Of a DNA stretch of 15,917 nucleotides, positions 7,190 to 15,917 are shown one piece after another. The notes beneath the pieces were generated by a model. The model saw only the letters and a list, made by a program, of their open reading frames with translations. It had not been told where the DNA came from and did no database searches. Numbering within the stretch: the stretch's first letter is position 1; the number at the start of each line of letters is the position of its first letter. The stretch spans positions 1 to 15,917 of the forward strand of contig JBOHUC010000146.1 of assembly GCA_050733935.1 (NCBI GenBank). The letters run 5' to 3'. Both the position numbers and the translations under genes were made by a program. The DNA is from JBOHUC01 sp050733935. GTDB taxonomy: Bacteria; Eisenbacteria; RBG-16-71-46; DASYSL01.

Positions 7190-8596
7190 TTAGCGGTTTC
7201 GGATCGTGTACGTGACGGTCGCTTCCCCGTTCGCCGGCACGTCGACCGTGAACTCGATCGTCCGCTGGTCCTTCTTCACGTGCTTCGGCGTGTCGTCCGA
7301 GATCCGCCAGTCGCCGAACGGGTGCTCGATCACCTTGACCGTGATCCGCTCGCTCTTGTGGTTCCGGATCTTGATCTCGTGCGTGGCCTCGTTCTCCCGC
7401 TCGCCGAGGCGCCGGAAGTTGACCTGGCGGTATTCGCCAACCACGTCGAACGCGTCGCCGACGACGATCCGGACCTGCTCGTCCTTCGCCGTGTGGTCGA
7501 TCCGGTCCTCCCCCACGAATTCCTGCGCGCCCGACTTGTCCTCCTTGTAGACGCGCACCTTGCCCTTGGGCAGCGCCATGCCGAGACCGGCCGCCTGACT
7601 GTTCTTGAACTCCATCGTCACGCGCACCTTGGTCGGATGCCGCGTGCGGTCGTAGGTGAAGACCTTGGACGACTGGACGCTCGCGGTCGGAAAGAGCGAG
7701 AGCTGCTTGGTCTCGCGGTCCGCGAGCGTCGTGGGCCGCGCGAGCGAGTACAGGTGGTACTCGAAGAACGATTCCTCTTCGAACTGCGGAGCGTAGGCCT
7801 CCGCCGTGACCGCCCGTCCGCCGGCCTTGAGCATGCCCTCGAACTCGTCGCGGACGCGGTTCACGTCGCCTGCCACGAGCTTGAGCTTCGCCTCCGGATA
7901 GCTCGTCCCCGAGTTGTTCTCGATCGACACCCAGCCGGCCCACGAGAGGTTCTTGTCGTCGGCGTCCACGACTGCAACGTATTCGGCGTGCCACGCCATC
8001 CCGCCCGTCAAGTACGAGAGCTGAACGTCGCGCCGCGCCGAGCCGGCGTTGTCGATGAGCCAGACGAGGGTCGGCCGCGTGATGAGCCCGCCCGGCAGGT
8101 CCGAGAACTGGATTTCGCGGATCTCCGCCCGGTTCACGATCGCAATGCCCGGCTTCCGGTCGAGCACGAGGCTCCCTCCGTCGTAGGAGAGCAGCGTTCC
8201 GTTCGTGACCTTGCCGTCCTTCCCGAGCACGGAGAGTTCGCGATCGCGATAGCGATCGAGGATCCGCTCGGCTGACACCAGGTCGTACTGGAAGTTCTGC
8301 TCGAGGATCGAGAGCTCGCCGCCACTCCGCGGCTTCAAGTGCACCGAGGTCGGATCGATCTGGGCGGAAACGTCCGCGAGCCGCACGGTCTGCCGGCCGC
8401 TCCCCAGGTTGAGATTCCGCGCATCCTTCACGAGCGCCAGGTTCTCGTTGTAGACGGTGACCGCGAGATCGCGGTCGGCGACCTGCGCGAAGCCCGGCGC
8501 CGGCCCGGCGGCGAGCGCCGCCGCGGCGAGCGCCACGGCTGCCAGCGCACGCGAGTGGCAGCGCGCGAGAATCACGGGGTGGCGGGGCTTCGTCAT
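7190..8596 (-). CDS. secreted DUF4139 domain-containing protein
   Basis: A 468-residue exported protein of unknown function. The N-terminus has basic residues, an alanine-rich hydrophobic core (about 18-32) and a likely cleavage site at GFAQ (35-38), so it should be secreted or periplasmic. The DUF4139 signature is clear in SYLTGGMAWHAEYVAVV (194-210), GWVSIENNSG (221-230) and LVAGDVNRV (240-248), followed by beta-rich sequence with an IKIRNHKSERITVKV stretch typical of the family's end. I chose ATG 8596 over the upstream GTG at 8644 because it is preceded by GGAGGG at good spacing and starts directly with the signal peptide; the upstream extension is arginine-rich and unlike a signal peptide. 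It follows valS by 91 bp on the same strand and is closed by the terminator at 7142-7170. Stop is TAA. No substrate or partner can be inferred. Confidence 0.92.
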   Translation of the reverse strand: MTKPRHPVILARCHSRALAAVALAAAALAAGPAPGFAQVADRDLAVTVYNENLALVKDARNLNLGSGRQTVRLADVSAQIDPTSVHLKPRSGGELSILEQNFQYDLVSAERILDRYRDRELSVLGKDGKVTNGTLLSYDGGSLVLDRKPGIAIVNRAEIREIQFSDLPGGLITRPTLVWLIDNAGSARRDVQLSYLTGGMAWHAEYVAVVDADDKNLSWAGWVSIENNSGTSYPEAKLKLVAGDVNRVRDEFEGMLKAGGRAVTAEAYAPQFEEESFFEYHLYSLARPTTLADRETKQLSLFPTASVQSSKVFTYDRTRHPTKVRVTMEFKNSQAAGLGMALPKGKVRVYKEDKSGAQEFVGEDRIDHTAKDEQVRIVVGDAFDVVGEYRQVNFRRLGERENEATHEIKIRNHKSERITVKVIEHPFGDWRISDDTPKHVKKDQRTIEFTVDVPANGEATVTYTIRNR

Positions 8597-8597
8597 G

Positions 8598-8613
8598 GTT
8601 TCCCTCCGGAAAC
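8598..8613 (-). promoter_or_regulatory. ribosome binding site in a small hairpin (DUF4139 gene)
   Basis: On the minus strand the sequence is GTTTCC-GGAG-GGAAAC: a 6-bp stem with the Shine-Dalgarno core GGAG as its tetraloop, two bases before the ATG at 8596. It may hold or expose the ribosome binding site. The Shine-Dalgarno match itself decides the start codon of this gene. Confidence 0.5.
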
Positions 8614-8626
8614 GGCGGATGCGAAC

Positions 8627-8655
8627 GGGGCGTCGGTCAACCATCGAGACGCCCC
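8627..8655 (-). terminator. 8-bp inverted repeat between valS and the DUF4139 gene
   Basis: GGGGCGTC and GACGCCCC form a perfect 8-bp stem with a 13-nt loop, 32 bases after the valS stop. There is no T-run after it, so it is a weak terminator candidate at best. Its loop contains TTGACC on the minus strand, which could instead be part of a promoter for the DUF4139 gene, though no good -10 follows. Confidence 0.35.
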
Positions 8656-8687
8656 GCGGGAAGGATTCGTTTACCGGCGGCGGCGCC

Positions 8688-11375
<2,688 letters not shown>

Positions 11376-11409
11376 TGGAGTTCCCTTCAGCCTGTGGCCC
11401 TTAAACACG

Positions 11410-11444
11410 CGTCGGAGGGGACCGTTTTCCGCCCGCCTCCGTCG
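11410..11444 (-). promoter_or_regulatory. hairpin in the valS leader
   Basis: Arms CGTCGGAGG and CCTCCGTCG (plus-strand reading) pair over 9 positions with one mismatch, in the leader of about 90 nt before the valS TTG. On the minus strand it is followed by GTTTAAG, a short U-stretch, so attenuation is conceivable but weakly supported. I see no T-box sequence. Confidence 0.25.
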
Positions 11445-11469
11445 TCCGATCCACCTGGTTGGATGGCGC

Positions 11470-11498
11470 AGAATAGCACAGCGCTGGAAGCCGACCAA
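11470..11498 (-). promoter_or_regulatory. valS promoter
   Basis: On the minus strand TTGGTC (11498-11493), a 17-bp spacer and TATTCT (11475-11470), with TGC directly before the -10 as an extended element. This is the best sigma-70-like promoter in the window. It predicts a transcription start near 11463 and therefore a leader of about 90 nt before the TTG start. Confidence 0.65.
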
Positions 11499-11565
11499 GG
11501 CGACCGGGGCCGCGAATGGGATTCACAAAACGCTTGATGACCCGCTTCCAACCGGGCTTTCCATG

Positions 11566-11595
11566 TGGACTTACGGAGGTCTGTCGCAGTATCAT
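11566..11595 (+). promoter_or_regulatory. promoter of the small secreted CxC protein gene
   Basis: TGGACT (11566-11571), an 18-bp spacer and TATCAT (11590-11595), which matches the -10 consensus at five of six positions. The start codon is only 9 bases further on, so the message would be almost leaderless. The gap shared with valS (11376-11604, 229 bp) holds only these two divergent promoters and the valS leader. Confidence 0.5.
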
Positions 11596-11604
11596 GGAAG
11601 CCTC

Positions 11605-12141
11605 ATGCGCGCCCTGGTCGTCGCTTTCTCGCCGCGAGCGTTCCCATCCCTCGCCTGGGTCGCCGCCGCCGTGTTCGTCTTCGGGGCCGCAGCCCTCACG
11701 GCCTCTCCGCGGTCCGCACTTGCGGCGGCGAACGAACCGCGCGTCTCCGCCGCCGCGGCCGCCTGCGGCTGCAAGGCCGTTCCAACCGTCGCGCAGGCGC
11801 GCTCGAAGCACGGCTTCGTGTTCATCGGCCTGGCCATCTCGGTCACCGATTCGACGGTCTCGGTGACGCGCGATTCTTCGATCACGCTGAGCCGGGCGGT
11901 GTTTCGCGTGCGCTCTCTGTGGAAGGGACTGCCGCGCCACGCGCTCACGGTGACGAGCGGACGTCCGAGCCGGGCCTGCGCGTATCCGTTCGAGCCGGGC
12001 GGCATGTACCTCGTGTACGCGGACGGGAAGACCGGCTTCGATCTCGTGACCAGCGTGTGCACGCGGACGACGCCGTACGACAGCTCGTCGGCCGAGATCA
12101 AGGCGCTCGGCACGCCCGCGATCGTCCCGCGCTTCCCGTAA
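11605..12141 (+). CDS. small secreted protein with CxC motif, NTR/TIMP-like
   Basis: A 178-residue exported protein. A long hydrophobic segment (about 14-33) and ASPRSALAAA suggest a signal peptide cleaved near residue 41-43. The mature part begins close to C-G-C (C54, C56), then F-V-F-I-G (71-75), FRVRSLWKG (100-108), a third cysteine in RACAYPF (C125), YLVYA (135-139) and a fourth in TSVCTRT (C152). This order, CxC at the mature N-terminus, then F-x-G, W-K-G, C-x-Y-x-F, Y-L-V-Y and C-x-R, is what I know from bacterial proteins resembling the netrin/TIMP (NTR) fold; the four cysteines would form two disulfides. The ATG at 11605 starts the signal peptide; ATG 11562 would add residues with no hydrophobic or basic character. 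GGAAG lies 4 bases upstream but may precede the transcription start. The target is unknown, and protease inhibition should not be assumed. Confidence 0.8.
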   Translation: MRALVVAFSPRAFPSLAWVAAAVFVFGAAALTASPRSALAAANEPRVSAAAAACGCKAVPTVAQARSKHGFVFIGLAISVTDSTVSVTRDSSITLSRAVFRVRSLWKGLPRHALTVTSGRPSRACAYPFEPGGMYLVYADGKTGFDLVTSVCTRTTPYDSSSAEIKALGTPAIVPRFP

Positions 12142-12181
12142 TCGAGCTCCGGACATCCCTCCGACCGGCGCGGCTCGCCGC

Positions 12182-12211
12182 TTGACGCGCCCCGCCTCCG
12201 CCCCCTAGCGT
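12182..12211 (+). promoter_or_regulatory. promoter of the Gfo/Idh/MocA gene (leaderless layout)
   Basis: TTGACG (12182-12187), an 18-bp spacer and TAGCGT (12206-12211), only 6 bases before the ATG at 12218. No Shine-Dalgarno sequence exists there, so transcription very likely starts at or beside the start codon. The remainder of the 76-bp gap after the CxC protein gene has only a weak 5-bp hairpin (12166-12180) without a T-run. Confidence 0.55.
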
Positions 12212-12217
12212 CGCCGC

Positions 12218-13318
12218 ATGAACGAGCGAACGATCGGCGTCGGCCTCATCGGAACCGGATTCGCGCGCACCACCCAGATCCCCTGCCTCCAGGCCACCCC
12301 CGGCTTCGAGGTCGTCGGCATCCTGAGCCGAAACATGACACGCGCGTACGATCTCGCGAAGGAGTTCAACCTCCGCCGCGCGTTCGACGATCTCGAGCGC
12401 ATGCTCGCGGTCCCCGAGATCGAGCTCGTGATCGTCGCCTCCCCTCCCCACCTTCATCTGCCGCACACGCTCGCCGCCCTGCGCGCCGGCAAGCACGTGT
12501 TGTGCGAGAAGCCGACGGCACTTCATGCTGGCGAGGCCGAGGAGATGCTCGCGGCCGCGCGGGCGAGCGGACGGCTCCATCTCCTCGACCACGAGATGCG
12601 CTTCCATCCCCGCCGCCGCATGCTCCGCGAAATGGTGCGCGAGGGTTTCCTGGGGCGGCTCTACTCGGTCGAATACCGGATGGCGGGCGCGTTCCGCCTG
12701 GACCCTGCACGCGTCTGGTCGTGGTGGTCCGACGCGTCGAAGGGCGGTGGAGTTCTCGGCGCCCTCGGATCGCACGCGGTCGATTCGATTCGGAGCTGGG
12801 TCGGTGAAATCGCGGAAGTGCGCGGCGACCTCGAGATCGGCATCGAGCAGCGGCCGGATCCCGAGACCGGCGAGCCCCGGACGGTGACGGCCGACGACTA
12901 CGCGGTCGCGTGGATGCGGCTTGCGGGAGGCGGGCACGCCAACGTCACGCTCACGGCCGTCGCGCGCGAGGATCCGACGCAGCGTATCGTGCTGCACGGA
13001 GACCGCGGGTCGCTCCTCCTCGATGAGCACGTCCGGCTGTGGCAGCGCACGCACGACGCCTCGTCCTTCACCGAGGTCGTGGTCGACGATGCAGCGCCCC
13101 CGCCGGCCGGCTGTCGCGCGCCCGACAACATCTGGACGCGCTCGTTCCTCCACTACGCGGTCGCGATCCGGGATGCGCTCCGCCAGGGCTCGACGCAGGT
13201 CCCGGGCGCTGCGACGTTCGAGGACGGGCTCGCGAACCAGGCCGTCCTCGACGCGGTCCGGGAATCCTCGCGCCGCGGGGACTGGGTCTCGGTCGCCTCG
13301 ATGCACGCGCGCGTGTGA
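12218..13318 (+). CDS. Gfo/Idh/MocA family NAD(P)-dependent oxidoreductase
   Basis: A 366-residue soluble dehydrogenase of the family that oxidises or reduces sugars, sugar nucleotides and inositols. The N-terminal Rossmann fold has GLIGTGFA (9-16); VIVASPPHLH (71-80) precedes the family signature CEKPT with the EKP lysine at K98. In the C-terminal alpha/beta domain GGGVLGALGSHAVDS (177-190) carries the usual G-x-H-x-x-D pattern, with H186 as the probable catalytic histidine. Length is typical. The substrate cannot be read from sequence; overlap with a Wzi-type gene and the nearby epimerase suggest a sugar of a surface polysaccharide. The ATG at 12218 is fixed by the promoter 6 bases upstream and by alignment to the Rossmann start. 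Its stop TGA overlaps the next gene's GTG. Confidence 0.93.
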   Translation: MNERTIGVGLIGTGFARTTQIPCLQATPGFEVVGILSRNMTRAYDLAKEFNLRRAFDDLERMLAVPEIELVIVASPPHLHLPHTLAALRAGKHVLCEKPTALHAGEAEEMLAAARASGRLHLLDHEMRFHPRRRMLREMVREGFLGRLYSVEYRMAGAFRLDPARVWSWWSDASKGGGVLGALGSHAVDSIRSWVGEIAEVRGDLEIGIEQRPDPETGEPRTVTADDYAVAWMRLAGGGHANVTLTAVAREDPTQRIVLHGDRGSLLLDEHVRLWQRTHDASSFTEVVVDDAAPPPAGCRAPDNIWTRSFLHYAVAIRDALRQGSTQVPGAATFEDGLANQAVLDAVRESSRRGDWVSVASMHARV

Positions 13319-14925
13319 TCGGTCCCGCACCGGGCTTCGCGCGTCCGTCCTTCCCGGTCCTCGCGGTCGCGGTCGCGTTCGCATGCGCGTTGGCGCTCGC
13401 GTTGGCGGGCGCCCGGCACGCGCAGGCCGCCGAGCCGGCCGAGTGGATCCCGGTCGGCGACCCGATCTACCGCGAGCTCGAAATGCTGCGCGCCGCGGGG
13501 CTCGCCGACACGTCGTTCGCCCTCTTCTCCCGGCCGCTTGCACGCAAGTCCGCGGCCGCGATCACCGCGCGGGCGCGCCGTCTCCATCCCGATTCGCGCG
13601 AGCCCTCGCTCGTCCGGCTCGAGCGCGAGTTCGCCCCCGAGCTCGTGCGCAAGGGCTATCCGCGCCCGCCGCGCACGGCGCGGCCGCTCGCCGAGATCGT
13701 CAACTATGACGAGGGAGCGGAGTCGATGCGGCTTCGCCTCCAGGCGTACGCGGAAGGCGCGCTCCTCGTGAGCGAGGAGATCACCGAGTTCGAGGATCGC
13801 TCGCGCTTCGGCGGGCGACTCAACGTCGAAACCGGCGGGCTCCTGCTCCACCTCGATGCGTACGCGGGCAAGGTCGAGGACGCGACGAGCTTCGCGGATC
13901 CGCTCGTCGAGGGATCGGACTTCGCGGCCTATTCCGAGGACACGTACGGCTCGTATTCGACCCGCTATGTGGACGCCACGCTCGGCCGCTCGCAGTTCGC
14001 CTGGGGCCCGGGCGCGACCGGCTCGCTCCTCTGGTCTAGGACTGCGGCGCCCGTGACGTTTCTCTCCTTCTCCGCGACGCTCTTCCGCCATGTGCGGGCG
14101 ACCGCGATCCACGCGGACGTGGACGCGACGCGCGACGCGAGGCTCGCAGGCCACCGGCTCGAGTGGTTCCCGTCGCCGCGCCTCACGGTCGGAATCGCCG
14201 AGGCGGCGCGTTACACGTCCTCGCACTGGGAGCCGCTTTACGTGTTCTCGCTCCTTCCGTACACCTGGGTCCAGCGCATCCTGGCCGAGGACGCGCTCGA
14301 CGGAACGGGAACCGCGGAGTCGGAGCGGAACAACGTGATGGGATCGCTCGACGTCTCGTGGCAGGCCGCGCGCGGACACGTGCTGTACGGCGAGTTCCTG
14401 CTCGACGACCAGGGGCTCTCGAAGGGCGACCAGCCAACCCGCATCGGGTACCAGGCCGGGTGGCTCGGAACGCACCCGTTCCGGGACGGGCGGGTGAGCG
14501 CGCGGGTCGAGTTCTCCCGCGTCTACAACTATGTGTATTCCGTGTTTTACGGCGAGGACTTCATCCACCACGGAAAGCCCATCGGCTACGCCGTCGGGCC
14601 CGACAGCCGATCCCTCGTGGCGGAGGTGTGGGCCGATCCGACGCCCGACTGGGAGTTCCGCGCGGGCGGCGGCCAGGTCGAGCGCGGCGAGGGCCGGCTG
14701 GGCACGTTCTACGACCCGGACTCGACGGTGAACGCGAGCGGCAGCACGCTCTCGGGGACGGTCGAGCGCGAGCGCTTCGTCACGGGCGGGGCGCGCTTCT
14801 GGCCGTGGGCCGCGATCGACGTCTCCCTCGATCTCGCGTACGTGTGGACGGACAACCGGGGAAACGTCGCGGGTGCGGACGACCGCGAATGGCGGGCGCG
14901 CGTCGGAGTTCGTCTGGAGAAGTAG
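13315..14925 (+). CDS. Wzi-family capsule assembly outer-membrane protein
   Basis: A 536-residue predicted beta-barrel. A signal peptide (hydrophobic core about 15-33) is likely cleaved at AQA-AEP (36-41). Between about 60 and 125 lies a helical, charged region, then alternating beta strands to the end. LGRSQFAWGPGATGSLLWS (223 onward) followed by APVTFLSFSATLF is the core signature of the Wzi/capsule-assembly family, known from the E. coli K30 lectin that anchors capsule at the cell surface; relatives occur widely outside Proteobacteria, often with unknown ligands. Start: GTG at 13315 overlaps the TGA of the oxidoreductase by 4 nt, which places the signal peptide at the N-terminus and implies translational coupling; longer versions in this frame would run inside the previous gene. 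Stop is TAG. It converges with the epimerase gene 13 bp downstream with no obvious terminator between them. Confidence 0.85.
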   Translation: MIGPAPGFARPSFPVLAVAVAFACALALALAGARHAQAAEPAEWIPVGDPIYRELEMLRAAGLADTSFALFSRPLARKSAAAITARARRLHPDSREPSLVRLEREFAPELVRKGYPRPPRTARPLAEIVNYDEGAESMRLRLQAYAEGALLVSEEITEFEDRSRFGGRLNVETGGLLLHLDAYAGKVEDATSFADPLVEGSDFAAYSEDTYGSYSTRYVDATLGRSQFAWGPGATGSLLWSRTAAPVTFLSFSATLFRHVRATAIHADVDATRDARLAGHRLEWFPSPRLTVGIAEAARYTSSHWEPLYVFSLLPYTWVQRILAEDALDGTGTAESERNNVMGSLDVSWQAARGHVLYGEFLLDDQGLSKGDQPTRIGYQAGWLGTHPFRDGRVSARVEFSRVYNYVYSVFYGEDFIHHGKPIGYAVGPDSRSLVAEVWADPTPDWEFRAGGGQVERGEGRLGTFYDPDSTVNASGSTLSGTVERERFVTGGARFWPWAAIDVSLDLAYVWTDNRGNVAGADDREWRARVGVRLEK

Positions 14926-14938
14926 TCGACGGCACGGC

Positions 14939-15871
14939 CTACGACGTGGCGGCCGCCGTGCGGTGCCAGGCCACGGTCCGCCCGAGCCCCTCCTCGAACG
15001 AGACCTGCGGCTCCCAGCCGAGCACGCGCCTCGCGCGCGCGGCGTCGAGGTAAATGCGCTGGATCTCGCCCGGACGGGCGTCCGCGTAGATCGGTTCGTC
15101 CTCGAACGCGAGCAGCTTCCGGAGCGTGCGGACGATGTCGTTCACCGAAATGCCGCGCCCCCACCCGATGTTCACGGTCTCACCCGAGCCCGCACCGAGC
15201 GCGAGCTCGTTCGCCCGCACGACGTCGTCCACGTACACGTAGTCCCTGAGCTGCTCGCCGTCGCCGAAGATCGTCGGCCGCTTCCCCTCGAGCATGAGCC
15301 CGATGAAGATCGCGTTCACGCCGGCCTCCCCGTGCGGACTCTGGCGTGGACCGAACACGTTCGGATAGCGGAGCACGGTCGAATCGAGCCCGTGCACCAG
15401 GCGGTAGAAGTGGAGGTAGTGCTCGAGCGCGTACTTCGAGATGCCGTAGGGCGACTCGGGATGGATCGGATGCTCCTCGGTCGCCGGGAGCGTGCGGCCC
15501 TCGCCGTAGAGCGCCCCGCCGGTCGACGCGTAGATCACCTTCCTGACGCCGTGGCGCACGCACGCCTCGAACAGCGCGATCCCGCCCAGTACGTTCGTGT
15601 GAGCATCGAGCGCGGGCTCCCGGACCGAGCGGCGCACGTCGATCTGGGCCGCGTGATGGGAGACGATCTCGGGGCGGAAGGAAGCGACCGCCGCTTCGAC
15701 CGCGGCCGCGTCGCGAATGTCCGCCTCGAAGAAGCGTGCGACCTGGGGCAGGTTTTCCCGCCGGCCGGTCGAGAGGTCGTCGAGCACGGCCACGTCGTGG
15801 CCGAGCGCCACGAGCCGGTCGGCGAGGTTCGAACCAATGAAGCCGGCTCCTCCGGTGACGAGAATGCGCAT
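14939..15871 (-). CDS. NAD-dependent nucleotide-sugar epimerase/dehydratase, GalE-like
   Basis: A 310-residue extended short-chain dehydrogenase, most like UDP-glucose or UDP-N-acetylglucosamine 4-epimerases. The NAD site GGAGFIGS (7-14) and acidic D31-D32 at the end of the second strand favour NAD. The catalytic set is S116/T117 in ASTGGALYG, and Y142 with K146 in SPYGISK. Substrate-side motifs include RYPNVFGPRQ (168-177) and RDYVYVDDV. The C-terminal GWEPQVSFEEGL is usual in the family. I start at ATG 15871, directly at MRILVTGG, with AAGGTG six bases upstream; the GTG at 15886 would add five residues with no ribosome binding site. The exact sugar is not readable, since 4-epimerases and some dehydratases share these motifs. 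It likely supplies precursors for the surface glycan implied by the neighbouring Wzi-type gene. Stop is TAG. Confidence 0.92.
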   Translation of the reverse strand: MRILVTGGAGFIGSNLADRLVALGHDVAVLDDLSTGRRENLPQVARFFEADIRDAAAVEAAVASFRPEIVSHHAAQIDVRRSVREPALDAHTNVLGGIALFEACVRHGVRKVIYASTGGALYGEGRTLPATEEHPIHPESPYGISKYALEHYLHFYRLVHGLDSTVLRYPNVFGPRQSPHGEAGVNAIFIGLMLEGKRPTIFGDGEQLRDYVYVDDVVRANELALGAGSGETVNIGWGRGISVNDIVRTLRKLLAFEDEPIYADARPGEIQRIYLDAARARRVLGWEPQVSFEEGLGRTVAWHRTAAATS

Positions 15872-15886
15872 GGGGGGCACCTTCAC

Positions 15887-15905
15887 ACACGTCGCGCGCG
15901 CGTGT
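15887..15905. repeat. imperfect palindrome upstream of the epimerase gene
   Basis: ACACG and CGTGT flank a CG-alternating core, giving a near-palindrome of 19 bp immediately upstream of the epimerase ribosome binding site. It could be an operator or merely CG-rich simple sequence; the window ends 12 bases later, so the promoter is not visible. Confidence 0.25.
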
Positions 15906-15917
15906 CCAGATCGCGCG

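Noticed and set aside
13039..13314. Upstream extension of the Wzi-type frame to ATG 13039
   Set aside because: It would overlap 280 bases of the oxidoreductase and bury the signal peptide inside the protein; GTG 13315 fits better.
12098..13543. Minus-strand frame opposite the oxidoreductase gene
   Set aside because: Antisense shadow; the plus-strand product has full Gfo/Idh/MocA motifs.
14926..14938. Bidirectional terminator between the Wzi-type and epimerase genes
   Set aside because: Only 13 bp lie between the stops, and no hairpin with a T-run was found there.

Overview
The window is a GC-rich (about two-thirds G+C by eye), densely coded bacterial chromosome segment with no tRNA, rRNA, CRISPR array or mobile element that I can support. 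The kinase-TPR proteins, the DUF4139 protein, the CxC secreted protein and the codon bias suggest an uncultured bacterium of the FCB group or a neighbouring phylum (for example Candidatus Eisenbacteria or Gemmatimonadota). That placement is an impression from protein style, not a computed result.

Minus-strand block, read from right to left: valS (11375 to 8688), a secreted DUF4139 protein (8596 to 7190) closed by a strong terminator at 7142-7170, two tandem paralogous membrane Ser/Thr kinases with C-terminal TPRs (7062 to 4678, interrupted by an in-frame amber codon at 4894-4896, and 4569 to 2173), then uvrB (2133 to beyond the left edge). The uvrB reading frame is open through position 1; the stop is not in the window. 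The two kinase genes also share their upstream region: a 51-bp leader with a likely -10 element and a GGAGG hairpin, followed by an 11-codon mini-ORF that overlaps each kinase start in another frame.

Plus-strand block: a small secreted CxC protein resembling NTR/TIMP-like domains (11605-12141), a Gfo/Idh/MocA oxidoreductase (12218-13318), and a Wzi-family outer-membrane protein (13315-14925) whose GTG start overlaps the oxidoreductase stop. A GalE-like NAD-dependent sugar epimerase (15871 to 14939, minus strand) converges on it with 13 bp between stop codons. Together these three suggest the edge of a surface-polysaccharide region.

Control signals: valS has a good TTG-start/Shine-Dalgarno pair and a TTGGTC-N17-TATTCT promoter with a leader of roughly 90 nt. 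uvrB, the CxC gene and the oxidoreductase gene instead carry a TAnnnT element only 6-9 nt before the start codon, the layout expected of leaderless or nearly leaderless messages. The most distinctive observations are the conserved mini-ORF leader of the kinase pair, the amber codon in one paralogue, and the leaderless-style starts. I see no clearly new multi-gene system. Intergenic gaps are all under 300 bp.
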